A stretch of DNA of 39,495 nt from REEP01 sp964517265 (GTDB taxonomy: Bacteria; Pseudomonadota; Alphaproteobacteria; Rhodospirillales; Defluviicoccaceae), in assembly GCA_964517265.1 (NCBI GenBank), contig CAZFBS010000029.1, positions 1 through 39,495 on the forward strand, read 5' to 3'. Made by a program: the position numbers and the translations under genes. Shown here in pieces: positions 1-7,075 of this stretch; position 1 is the first letter of the stretch; each line of letters starts with the position of its first letter. The notes under the pieces are model-generated. The model was not told the origin of the DNA. It did no database searches and saw only the letters and a list, made by a program, of their open reading frames with translations.

Positions 1-59
1 TATTCCGACGCATGGTTTCATCCGCTTCGCCGGGACATTCGAAATGCTGCTGCCGATCT

Positions 60-272
60 AGGCGGGTGGATGGAGGCAAGGTGGACACGTGATTTGAAGG
101 GCGAGCACGGCCACACTGCCGATCCTGCAATGACGCCGTTTTTGACCCGGTTGACGTGGATGCAATCCATGGGGCCGCGTAACCCGTTGTTACGAATGAC
201 GTGCTTGCGGCAGTGATGCCGCCAGATGCTGCGTTCACCGACCTTACGGCGGACGCGGGACAGCCGTATCCC
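60..272 (-). pseudogene. C-terminal remnant of a REP-associated (Y1-type) transposase
   Basis: Read on the minus strand, about 70 codons resemble the C-terminal end of REP-associated tyrosine transposases (RAYT, Y1_Tnp superfamily). The usual sequence is a GERxIWQRRxWEH block, then DYIHxNPVKHG, then a WPxSSFHR block. Here these read GERSIWRHH, DCIHVNRVKNG and VWPCSPFKSRV, in the right order and spacing. The tyrosine of DYIH, which I believe is the nucleophile, is Cys, and the NP of the motif is NR. I see no N-terminal HUH domain or start nearby, although the frame stays open upstream. I read it as a dead fragment. REP-like palindromes lie about 550 nt away, which fits the known RAYT-REP association. 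Family assignment is by motif recall only. Confidence 0.55.
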
Positions 273-335
273 CGAGCAGGCGGACCTTTGGAGCATCCTT
301 GGACACAATAGGCAAGCGATGGCCATAATCAGTCC

Positions 336-470
336 ATGAGCACCGACAACATTGCCGAAGCCAAGGACCAGATGTCCGAGCTGATCGATCGCGCTCTCAA
401 GGGCGAAGGCGTGGTGATCACCCGGCACGGGCGGCCCCTTGTCGAGTTGAAGCCGATTGAGAGGCCGTAA
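336..470 (+). CDS. Solitary Phd/YefM-like antitoxin, 44 aa
   Basis: This is a short frame from an ATG to TAA. The protein starts MSTDNIAEAKDQMSELIDRA and ends in a GVVITRHGRPLVELKP stretch. An AK-x-x-(F/M)S-x-L-(I/L) helix followed by (I/V)T(R/K)xGxPxV is the classic Phd/YefM N-terminal DNA-binding pattern of type II antitoxins. The protein stops just after this domain and lacks the C-terminal toxin-neutralising tail of the longer members (usually 75-90 aa). No RelE, Doc or PIN toxin follows: the next 628 nt hold only repeats and no coding frame I can support. It may be a truncated relic or a short orphan antitoxin. Confidence 0.65.
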   Translation: MSTDNIAEAKDQMSELIDRALKGEGVVITRHGRPLVELKPIERP

Positions 471-1098
471 AGCGGCGTAGGCCGCGGGGATGGCGCGAAC
501 GCGGAAAAACAAAATTCGTTTGACTGCGCCGCCGGTGACGGCCATCTCCCCCGGCGTAAGGCTGCGGCAGCCGTCCTCTTCCCTCCCGCCGCGGCGGCGG
601 ATGCGACATTTGACGACGAAAGATGACATATGCTGACACATTTGCTGGCGGGAACCAATTTTTGTCTGAATAATCAATAGCTTGCGCGCCGGCCCGCGCG
701 ATCCATCGAGGTTGAAATGGCCAAAAGCGTATTCCATCCTGCTGGATCGCATCGCCGGCGTTGCATTTTCGCACCGGCGCTTTCAACCCTTCACCACCGA
801 CGTCATCGTCATCACCAACGTCATCGCGAGGCCGCGAGAGCGGCCGTGGCGATCCAGGGGCATCCCACGTGACGGTGTACAAGGCCTTGAGGTCTTTCTG
901 GATGGCTTCGTCGCATTGCTCCTCGCCATGACGAGGGGAGGGCCAGGGTTACTGCGTATGGCGTCGTCGCGTTGCTCCGCGCCATGACGAAGCAGGGGGC
1001 CGGCCCCCTCAAGGCGGCGTGGCCAAAGCGCCACACTGCCTCTTCTACGTTGTGCGACTGCGTTGTGTTTTGTGCACTGCAGCACAACATGATCCGTC
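471..1098. other. Long non-coding stretch with REP-like palindromes
   Basis: There is no supportable gene between the antitoxin and the acetyltransferase. Open frames here have no recognisable domain, and part of one is translated repeat. The only structure I see is the palindromic repeat cluster at 819-989. Together with the transposase remnant to the left, the stretch looks like a decayed accessory island. Confidence 0.6.
819..989. repeat. REP-like palindromic repeat cluster
   Basis: Left unit 819-857 begins CGTCATCGCGAGG and ends GCGATCCAG. Right unit 898-933 is its imperfect inverted copy, starting CTGGATGGC and ending CCTCGCCATGACG. A second, partial copy of the right unit lies at about 957-989 and ends CGCGCCATGACG. 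Inside the left unit, GGCCGC-GAGA-GCGGCC (830-845) is a perfect 6-bp stem with a GAGA loop. The termini resemble the CGTCATxGCGAG...GCxATCCAG palindromes dispersed in many alphaproteobacterial genomes (recalled, not searched). I saw no further copy elsewhere in the window. Confidence 0.7.
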
Positions 1099-1677
1099 AT
1101 GATCGCCGCTCGCATGCTGATGCCCGCAGAGATGGAATTGTACCGGGACCACCTGCTGCGTCTCGATGCCGCCGATCGCCGGCTGCGCTTCGGCGCCACG
1201 CTCGGCGACGCGGCGATCGAAGCGTTCCTTGCGCGCATCAGTCCGTGGAAAACCCGGATCATCGCTTGCTTCAACCACCGCCTCGAGGTGACGGCCGCGG
1301 TTCAGGTCTCGCGGGCCGATGGGCCGCTGGCGGAGATCGCCTTCAGTGTCGATGCGGCCGAGCGCGGCCAGGGGCTGGCGACGGCGCTGATGGACCGAGC
1401 GCTGCTGTGGGCCCGCAACCGCGGCATTCGGCGCGTTCACGCCCACTGCCGGGCGGAGAACCAGCCGATGCGTCGCCTCGCCCGCCGCGCCGGGTTGGCG
1501 ATCGACATGAGCCCGGGCGAAGCGGAAGGTATCCTCGATCTGCCTGCGGCAACGCCGCTCACGATCGCACGGGAGCTATGGCTGGAACAGGCCGGGCTCT
1601 GGGACTATGCCCTCAAGGCCGGCCTTCGCTCCGCGGTATGGGGGCCGGAGGCGCCGCACCCACACCTTCAGCATTAG
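1099..1677 (+). CDS. GNAT family N-acetyltransferase
   Basis: This 192-aa protein has one GNAT fold, which transfers an acetyl group from acetyl-CoA to an unknown amine. The acetyl-CoA pyrophosphate-binding motif A is visible as AERGQGLATALMDRALLWA (about residues 90-110), preceded by the beta strand LAEIAFSV. Motif B follows around HAHCRAENQPMRRLARRAG, which is typical for substrates ranging from antibiotics to protein N-termini. About 45 residues after the fold are not recognisable. The start is the first ATG; an alternative ATG lies seven codons in. The stop is 3 nt from the stop of the convergent encapsulin gene. The substrate cannot be told from the sequence. Confidence 0.85.
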   Translation: MIAARMLMPAEMELYRDHLLRLDAADRRLRFGATLGDAAIEAFLARISPWKTRIIACFNHRLEVTAAVQVSRADGPLAEIAFSVDAAERGQGLATALMDRALLWARNRGIRRVHAHCRAENQPMRRLARRAGLAIDMSPGEAEGILDLPAATPLTIARELWLEQAGLWDYALKAGLRSAVWGPEAPHPHLQH

Positions 1678-1680
1678 GCC

Positions 1681-2490
1681 TCAGCTGTAGACGAGGGGAA
1701 CCGCCGCCTCCGGCGCCAGCGTGCGGAACGTCAGCGTCTCTTGCAAATAGAGCTGCACCGAGGTGTCGGTATGGGTGAGGTAGCCGATCGACAAATCCTG
1801 GCCGACGGTGAGCTCGAAGTCGCCACCGCGCAGGCTGAGCACCACCGCGCCGCTGACGGCGGGCGCCCAGATGATGGGACCGTCAAGCAGCCGGCGGACA
1901 TGCTCGATCACCGGGAAGCCGCCGGGCGATGTCGTCGTGGTAAGGCCGGTGTAGCATTGGGGGCCGAGCGCGATGGCATAGGGACCATCGACCCCGGCGT
2001 TCCGCAGCGTGTTGAGCGCTTCCGCCACGACGGCCGGATATTTCAGGTAGTCGGTTGTCAGCGACAGCCGCGCGCCGGCCGCGGCCTCGGCAATGCCCTC
2101 GATCTGCCCGGCGCCATAGCCATGGAAGACGGCGCGATCCTCGGCCATCGCGATCGCCCGCGCCGCATTCTTCAGCGGCTGCAGGTCGGCGTCCTTGGCG
2201 CCGCGCCCAATGCTTTCCATTTCCGTCCGGTCGAGCACGAAAGGGGCAAAAAACTCGATCAGCGGTTTTGCCTTGCGAATGCCGGCTTCGACACCGGGGT
2301 ACGGAGCGGCCGGCAACGCCTCCGTGCGGCCAAGACCGATGGCGGACGCGGACCAGCCAAGCGGCCCGACGAAATCGACCAGCTTGCGCGCCGCGAGCGT
2401 GCGCTTGAGCGTCTTCTTGGCTTCTTCCTCGATCTCCGCCCATGCATCGCTCGACAGAGGGGCCAGTTCCCGCCGTAGATCATCCATCAT
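1681..2490 (-). CDS. Family 1 encapsulin nanocompartment shell protein
   Basis: This 269-aa protein has the length and sequence of classical (family 1) encapsulins, whose HK97 phage-capsid fold self-assembles into icosahedral cages that hold cargo enzymes. Recognisable blocks are the N-terminal helix MDDLRRELAPLSSDAW, the RKLVDFVGPLGW region near residue 36, the E-loop region following GLGRTEAL, the GPYAIALGPQCY segment, and the C-terminal region with DLSIGYLTHTD. The start codon shares one base with the stop of the ferritin gene upstream (TAATG), so translation of shell and cargo is probably coupled. A second ATG follows immediately. Cargo should be the ferritin encoded just upstream, which bears a targeting tail. 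The gene is convergent with the GNAT gene. Confidence 0.95.
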   Translation of the reverse strand: MMDDLRRELAPLSSDAWAEIEEEAKKTLKRTLAARKLVDFVGPLGWSASAIGLGRTEALPAAPYPGVEAGIRKAKPLIEFFAPFVLDRTEMESIGRGAKDADLQPLKNAARAIAMAEDRAVFHGYGAGQIEGIAEAAAGARLSLTTDYLKYPAVVAEALNTLRNAGVDGPYAIALGPQCYTGLTTTTSPGGFPVIEHVRRLLDGPIIWAPAVSGAVVLSLRGGDFELTVGQDLSIGYLTHTDTSVQLYLQETLTFRTLAPEAAVPLVYS

Positions 2491-2870
2491 TAGCGTCCCT
2501 TCTTGAGGCTGCCGATCCCGAGTGAGCCGTTCCCCGGCCCGGTTTTTTCTCCACCGTTTCCGCCGCCATGTTCCGCTTCGTCCTCGATCGCGGTCACATC
2601 GGCTTCCGTAAACAGGTAGGTGCGCAAGTGGTCATCGAACTGGGCATCGTTGCGCCGCAGCCATTCCAGGACCATCGCCGCATGTTCCTTTTCCTCGTCC
2701 CGGTTGTGAGCAAGGATGGCACGCAAGGACTCGTCGGTGGTGGCGTTGACCCGCTGATCGTACCAGTCGACCGCCTCCAGTTCTTCCATCAAAGAGACGA
2801 TGGCGCGGTGCCGATCGACGGTTTCTTTGCTGAGCTTCGATTCGTCCTCATGCAGCGTCTCGCTCGTCAT
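2490..2870 (-). CDS. Encapsulated ferritin (EncFtn) with cargo-loading peptide
   Basis: This 126-aa protein is close to the encapsulated ferritin described from Rhodospirillum rubrum: a two-helix half-ferritin that forms annular decamers and oxidises Fe(II) inside an encapsulin. The di-iron residues expected from that family are present: Glu30 in MEELEAVDWYD, then Glu60 and His63 in the RDEEKEHAA segment, with Trp36 and Tyr37 beside them. After the helices (to about residue 95) comes a Gly-rich linker and the tail GSLGIGSLKKGR, which matches the (L/I)-x-(V/I)-G-S-L-(K/R) cargo-loading peptides that dock in the shell. A strong ribosome-binding site, AAAGGAGAA, lies 8 nt before the ATG. The gene follows the NTF2-like gene by 34 nt and overlaps the shell gene by one base. 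Confidence 0.95.
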   Translation of the reverse strand: MTSETLHEDESKLSKETVDRHRAIVSLMEELEAVDWYDQRVNATTDESLRAILAHNRDEEKEHAAMVLEWLRRNDAQFDDHLRTYLFTEADVTAIEDEAEHGGGNGGEKTGPGNGSLGIGSLKKGR

Positions 2871-2904
2871 CGACCCAATTCTCCTTTCGTTGACGGTGTG
2901 ACCG

Positions 2905-3327
2905 TCACTGATGCGGTCCTTTCGCCGGCGCTATGCCGCCACGTCCTTCTGCGAAAATACCACTCGGACGCGGCGCGACCCCGGCCTGATGATGAACAAG
3001 CTTCCAGCACATGTCCTCACGGGCGAAGATGTTGGTGGCGATCAGGAAGCTTGAGCCCAGCTCTTCATAGCAGATGACATAGGCGATGGTGCCAAAAACA
3101 AAAGCTGCCGGACTGCGGCAGGTGATGCGCGGAGCGTCGGCACTAGACAGAATCGCCGCCCAGCTCTCCATCACGGCTTCACGGCCGGCGAGCGCCCCCC
3201 AACCGGGATGGACGCACGAAATCGACCCTTGCCGCGACCAGATCGCGTCCATCGCCCCGATATCGTGGTCGCTGAAGGCCTCGTAGAAGGCCTGATTGAC
3301 GAAAAGAACGGCAGCTTCGTCCGACAT
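2905..3327 (-). CDS. NTF2/SnoaL-like (DUF4440-type) protein
   Basis: This 140-aa protein has the cone-shaped NTF2-like fold pattern: helix VNQAFYEAFSDHDIGAMDAI, then the strand and Pro turn ISCVHPGWG, LAGREAVMESWAAIL, and C-terminal strands ending WKLVHHQAGVA. The pattern matches SnoaL_3/DUF4440 proteins, which range from isomerases to binding proteins, so the reaction is unknown. It is the first gene of the putative operon with the encapsulated ferritin (34 nt gap) and shell. An accessory role in the nanocompartment or in redox or iron stress is inferred from position only. No cargo-loading peptide is seen at its C-terminus, so it probably stays outside the shell. A GGAG lies just before the ATG. 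Confidence 0.85.
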   Translation of the reverse strand: MSDEAAVLFVNQAFYEAFSDHDIGAMDAIWSRQGSISCVHPGWGALAGREAVMESWAAILSSADAPRITCRSPAAFVFGTIAYVICYEELGSSFLIATNIFAREDMCWKLVHHQAGVAPRPSGIFAEGRGGIAPAKGPHQ

Positions 3328-3434
3328 CGCTCCGTTGCTGGCTTGCGTTCCGGATGCCCTGCAGTCTATCCGGTCCCGGGCGCGGGCGAAAGATGCCGTG
3401 ACCGTCCGCGGAAGGAAGGACGGAAGGAAAAGAG

Positions 3435-4502
3435 ATGATCGAGATCCCCTATCGGGTGGCCTGGCCGGTGTTGCGGGCGCTCGATCCGGAGACGGCGCAC
3501 CGGCTGAGCATCCGTGCGCTTACAACCGGCCTTGTTCCGCGCCCGTCTTCGGCCGAGGACGATACTGTATTGCAGGTCTCGATCTGGGGGCGGACACTCG
3601 CCAATCCGATCGGTCTGGCCGCCGGCTTCGACAAAAACGCGGAAGTCTGCGATCCGATGCTGCGATTGGGGTTTGGCTTTGTCGAGGCCGGCACCGTGAC
3701 ACCGCGACCGCAGGCCGGCAATCCCCGCCCGCGAGTGTTTCGGCTGGAATGCGATCGCGCGCTGATCAATCGCCTCGGCTTCAACAACGAAGGGCTCGAT
3801 GCTGTCGCCCACCGCCTCGCCCGGCGGCGGCAGCGGGGGAAGCGGGGCTGCGTCGGCATCAACATCGGACCCAATCGCGACAGCACCGACCCCATCGCCG
3901 CCTGTGCGGCGATGGTAACGACGCTGGCGCTGCTCGCCGACTACCTTGTCATCAACATCTCCTCCCCGAATACGCCGGGGCTTCGCGATCTGCAGCAGGA
4001 CGCGAGCCTGCGCAGATTGCTGACGGCGGTCCTCAACGCACGCAGCGCGGCGGGCACGCGCATCCCGATCCTGGTCAAGATCGCGCCCGACCTCGACTCC
4101 GCCGGTCTGGAAGCCATTGCCGAGGCTGTGAGCGCCGTCGGCATCGACGGCCTGATCGCGACCAACACGACCACCGCGCGGCCGGAAACCCTGACCGATC
4201 CCCACGCCGAGGAATCAGGGGGGCTCAGCGGCGCACCGCTGTTCGCCGGCTCCACCGCCGTCCTCAGCACCTTGTACCGGCTGACCGGGGGACGCATCCC
4301 GCTCATCGGCGTCGGCGGCGTCTGCTCGGGTGCGGATGCCTATGCCAAGATCCGTGCCGGTGCGACGCTGGTCCAGCTCTACACCGCCCTCGTCTATCAG
4401 GGTCCCAGCCTCGTCGCGCGGATCAAGCGCGAACTCGCGGCCCGACTGCGCGCCGATGGATTCAGCAGCGTCGCCGAGGCGGTGGGTTCAGGCACGCGGT
4501 AG
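3435..4502 (+). CDS. pyrD: Dihydroorotate dehydrogenase (quinone), class 2
   Basis: This 355-aa enzyme oxidises dihydroorotate to orotate in pyrimidine synthesis, with FMN and the membrane quinone pool. Class 2 is shown by the N-terminal extension (about 45 residues, LRALDPETAHRLSIRAL) that forms the quinone tunnel. The core then begins with NPIGLAAGFDKNAE. The catalytic serine lies in NISSPNTPGLR (about residue 180), and FMN phosphate binding is in LIGVGGVCSGADAY. Length is normal. The ATG follows a GGAAGGAAAAG ribosome-binding region. The gene is divergent from the NTF2-ferritin-encapsulin operon, with a shared 107-nt spacer, and its last 15 nt overlap the 3' end of the convergent nadK. Confidence 0.97.
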   Translation: MIEIPYRVAWPVLRALDPETAHRLSIRALTTGLVPRPSSAEDDTVLQVSIWGRTLANPIGLAAGFDKNAEVCDPMLRLGFGFVEAGTVTPRPQAGNPRPRVFRLECDRALINRLGFNNEGLDAVAHRLARRRQRGKRGCVGINIGPNRDSTDPIAACAAMVTTLALLADYLVINISSPNTPGLRDLQQDASLRRLLTAVLNARSAAGTRIPILVKIAPDLDSAGLEAIAEAVSAVGIDGLIATNTTTARPETLTDPHAEESGGLSGAPLFAGSTAVLSTLYRLTGGRIPLIGVGGVCSGADAYAKIRAGATLVQLYTALVYQGPSLVARIKRELAARLRADGFSSVAEAVGSGTR

Positions 4503-5264
4503 CAGGAACTGCTCCTTGATCACCCGTTCTTCGAGGTCGTGCTCCGGATCGAACAGCAGCGTTAGCGTGGTCTCCCGGTCTTCCTGCACCTCGACTCTCA
4601 GCACATTGCGAACCTCGGTGAAATCGGCCACGGCACTGACCGGCCGGATTGCCGGTGACAGGATCTCGATGGTGACCGTAACCTCATGCGGAAGAATCGC
4701 CCCGCGCCACTGCCGCGGTCGGAACACGCTGATCGGGGTGAGGGCCAACACATGGGCGCCGAGTGGCAGGATCGGGCCGTAGGCGGAGACGTTGTAGGCG
4801 GTACTGCCGGCCGGCGTCGCCACCAGCACCCCATCACAGATCATCTCCGGCATGCGAACGATGTCGTCGATCTTGATGCGGAGCTTCGCCGCAAGGCGGG
4901 TTTCGCGGAGCAACGACACCTCGTTGATCGCCAGCGCCCTGTGCGTCACGCCCTCGCAGTCGATAGCGGTCATCCGCAGCGGATTGAGCTGGATCGGCTC
5001 GGAGCGATCGAGTCGCTCCATCAGCCCGTTCTCATCATAGGTGTTCATCAGGAACCCGACGGAACCGCGGTTCATCCCGAAAATCGGCGTGCTGCGATCG
5101 AGGAAGCGGTGCAAGGTCTCCAGCATGAAACCGTCGCCGCCCAGCGCAACCACGACATCCGCTTCATCAGGGGGAACATGCTGGTAATTTGCCTGCAGTC
5201 TCTCAAGAGCCTGCTTGGCTTCGGGATGTCCTGAGGCGACAAAAGCGACAGTGCGGAATTCCAT
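4488..5264 (-). CDS. nadK: NAD kinase
   Basis: This 258-aa NAD kinase (PpnK family) phosphorylates NAD to NADP. The hallmark GGDG motif is in VVALGGDGFMLETLH (about residues 41-55). The NE motif with following Ser is in ALAINEVSLLRE, and the substrate-binding stretch DGVLVATPAGSTAYN is complete. The C-terminal strand-rich domain with SVFRPRQWRGAILP is normal for the alphaproteobacterial branch. The 3' end overlaps pyrD by 15 nt on the opposite strand. It complements the NAD synthesis genes pncB and nadE in the right part of the window. Confidence 0.96.
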   Translation of the reverse strand: MEFRTVAFVASGHPEAKQALERLQANYQHVPPDEADVVVALGGDGFMLETLHRFLDRSTPIFGMNRGSVGFLMNTYDENGLMERLDRSEPIQLNPLRMTAIDCEGVTHRALAINEVSLLRETRLAAKLRIKIDDIVRMPEMICDGVLVATPAGSTAYNVSAYGPILPLGAHVLALTPISVFRPRQWRGAILPHEVTVTIEILSPAIRPVSAVADFTEVRNVLRVEVQEDRETTLTLLFDPEHDLEERVIKEQFLLPRA

Positions 5265-5396
5265 GCGGCCTTTTGAAGTGGCTGGACCGTCGGTGTCAGG
5301 GCGGAGCCAACTATAGCCGAAGCCGCACGCTCCGCCACCCCAGGACTGCTCATAGACTGCTGATAGGCGGTTTTTCTGTAACGAGGGCCGGCAGAT

Positions 5397-5612
5397 TCAC
5401 TCTCCTGCGCTATGCGGCGGAACCGGCGGCCGCTTCGACCAGCGAATGCCGCAGCGCTCCAGATGATCGACGATCGCGACGGCGCAGGCGCGCGCCACCA
5501 GCGCATCCTGCTGCGAAGACCGGACCCAGTTACGGCTGCGCGCCCGGAAAACACACTGCCGAAGCAGCGCCTCCATCACCAGCGCAATCATGTCCTCCCG
5601 GCTGACGTCCAT
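5397..5612 (-). CDS. Small hypothetical protein, 71 aa
   Basis: This is an open frame between nadK and the NeuA-like/HAD gene, on the same strand as both. The product begins MDVSREDMIALVMEALL and has a helical middle part (QQDALVARACAVAIVDHLE), two Cys residues and a basic, Pro-rich tail. The composition looks protein-like rather than like a shadow frame, and no other strand has a better candidate here. The ribosome-binding site is weak. I do not recognise a family. Confidence 0.4.
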   Translation of the reverse strand: MDVSREDMIALVMEALLRQCVFRARSRNWVRSSQQDALVARACAVAIVDHLERCGIRWSKRPPVPPHSAGE

Positions 5613-5681
5613 CTCGGAATGGTAGAGAGAGAACGAAAAAAGAACAACGGTTCACGCGCCAGCAAGAGACGGCGGGTGTTG

Positions 5682-6821
5682 TTACCGGGGGGTCCTCAGG
5701 CAGGTAGCGATCAGGTCCGTCAGTTCGCGCAGCGCGCCGCGGCCGCCATTTCGGGCCAAAACCACATCGGCGGCGCGGAGCGCGTCTTCATGCGCATCGG
5801 CCACCGCGATGGCGCAGCCCACTGCATCGAAGCAGGCAAGGTCGTTGGTATCGTTGCCGATATAGATGACGTCGGCAAGGGGCAAATCCTGCTCCCGGCA
5901 CCACGCTTCCAGCGCCGGGCGCTTGTCGTCCACCCCTTGCAGGCACTCCAGCTTCAACTTCCGGCAGCGCGCTTGCACTACCGGGTTGCGCTCCTTGGAG
6001 AGGACGAGCATGGGAAGTCCTTGGGCACGGAGCTGTTCAAGGCCGAGGCCGTCGCTGCGGTTGCAGAGCACCGCTTCGCGGCCGCTCTCGTCGACGAGAA
6101 CGCGGTTGTCGGTGAAAACTCCGTCGAAGTCCATGACCAGCGCTGCCGGTCGAACCGGCAGGCGCTCGAGCCGGTATTCAGCCGCCCGCGCCGCCAGCAA
6201 CGTTTCGATCACCGTGACTGAGAGAGGCCCACCGGCAGCCAAAGCGCGCTCGGCAGGCATCGGAGAAAAAGCAATCCGATTCAGCTCTGCGCGCCCCGCA
6301 CCTTCGGCGCAGGCACCGGTCCGTATCGCGGTCACGGCGCCGGGTTCGATACAGGCCGGTGGTAGCCTCTTGGCACCCTCCGCGCCGGTTTTCCACAGCG
6401 GCCCCTCCGCTGGCACAACCGCGATTGCGGCGTCCGCGCGTTCACCCATTAGCGCAGCGACGGCCGCATCGATGTCGGCGCCCGCGATCAGAGGAAAGCG
6501 CCAGTCGATGAAGACGACGATCTCGGGCAGAACGCTTTGGGTCCTGAGATGATGAAACGTCTCCGCCAATAGCGTGTCCTGGCCCGATGCGGAGGAAAAA
6601 GTCGGCAGCTGAATGGCAGCAGCACCAAGGCTCGCGGCAACGGCCGCCGCACTCCGGTCTACCGTTGCGATCGTGACCCCCGAGATCGATTCCGCCGCGC
6701 CGGCAGCGAAAATGCCATGGGCGATCAGCGGCCGCCCACCGATCCGCGACAGCGGGTCCACTGCGGTGAGGCGCGGATTGCAACCATGGATGATGGCAAG
6801 AACGAGGTGGGTTCTGGACAT
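5682..6821 (-). CDS. NeuA-like nucleotidyltransferase fused to KdsC-type HAD phosphatase
   Basis: This protein of about 379 aa has two parts. Residues 1-215 follow the layout of CMP-sialic acid/CMP-KDO synthetases: LAIIHG, then GGRPLIAHGI, VTIATVDRSAAAVAASLGA, and a GADIDAAVAAL block. However, the PARGGSKGIPRKN signature is replaced by HGCNPRLTAVDPL, and LQPTSPLR by IDWRFPLI, so transfer activity is doubtful. Residues 225-379 are an intact KdsC-like HAD phosphatase: DFDGVFTDN, a Ser in LVLSKERN, Lys in DDKRPAL, and GNDTNDLACF. The architecture resembles animal CMAS and bacterial acylneuraminate cytidylyltransferase-HAD fusions. I chose the ATG at 6821; the frame is open to a TTG at 6866. The substrate is probably a nonulosonate or KDO-like sugar phosphate (inference). 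Confidence 0.8.
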   Translation of the reverse strand: MSRTHLVLAIIHGCNPRLTAVDPLSRIGGRPLIAHGIFAAGAAESISGVTIATVDRSAAAVAASLGAAAIQLPTFSSASGQDTLLAETFHHLRTQSVLPEIVVFIDWRFPLIAGADIDAAVAALMGERADAAIAVVPAEGPLWKTGAEGAKRLPPACIEPGAVTAIRTGACAEGAGRAELNRIAFSPMPAERALAAGGPLSVTVIETLLAARAAEYRLERLPVRPAALVMDFDGVFTDNRVLVDESGREAVLCNRSDGLGLEQLRAQGLPMLVLSKERNPVVQARCRKLKLECLQGVDDKRPALEAWCREQDLPLADVIYIGNDTNDLACFDAVGCAIAVADAHEDALRAADVVLARNGGRGALRELTDLIATCLRTPR

Positions 6822-7075
6822 GAGCTTGGTGTTTTGGTAGGCCCTCGCTGTGCCGCTCGCAAGCAAATTTCCGAGGCGCCGTTCTTAACGTAGACGCGGG
6901 TAGCGGTGCGGTGCCGCGCTCGATCAGCACCTCTTCATCGCGATCGCGGGGCAGAAAGGCGCATCGTCCTGTGACGGTGCTTGTTGAGGAACACGGCAGG
7001 CCCTATCTCAGCGTCGAAAGACCCACAGCCGCCACTCGCATTGTCCGGCCCATCCTTCAGGCGAAAGCTGCATCG

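Noticed and set aside
2..61. Short plus-strand frame ending at 61 (IPTHGFIRFAGTFEMLLPI)
   Set aside because: It could be the C-terminus of a gene entering from the left, but 19 residues with no family I recognise cannot be supported, and it overlaps the minus-strand remnant region only at its edge.
18..752. 244-codon minus-strand frame as a full gene
   Set aside because: Only the last 70 or so codons look like a known protein (transposase end). The rest is antisense to the antitoxin and to non-coding DNA and has no domain.
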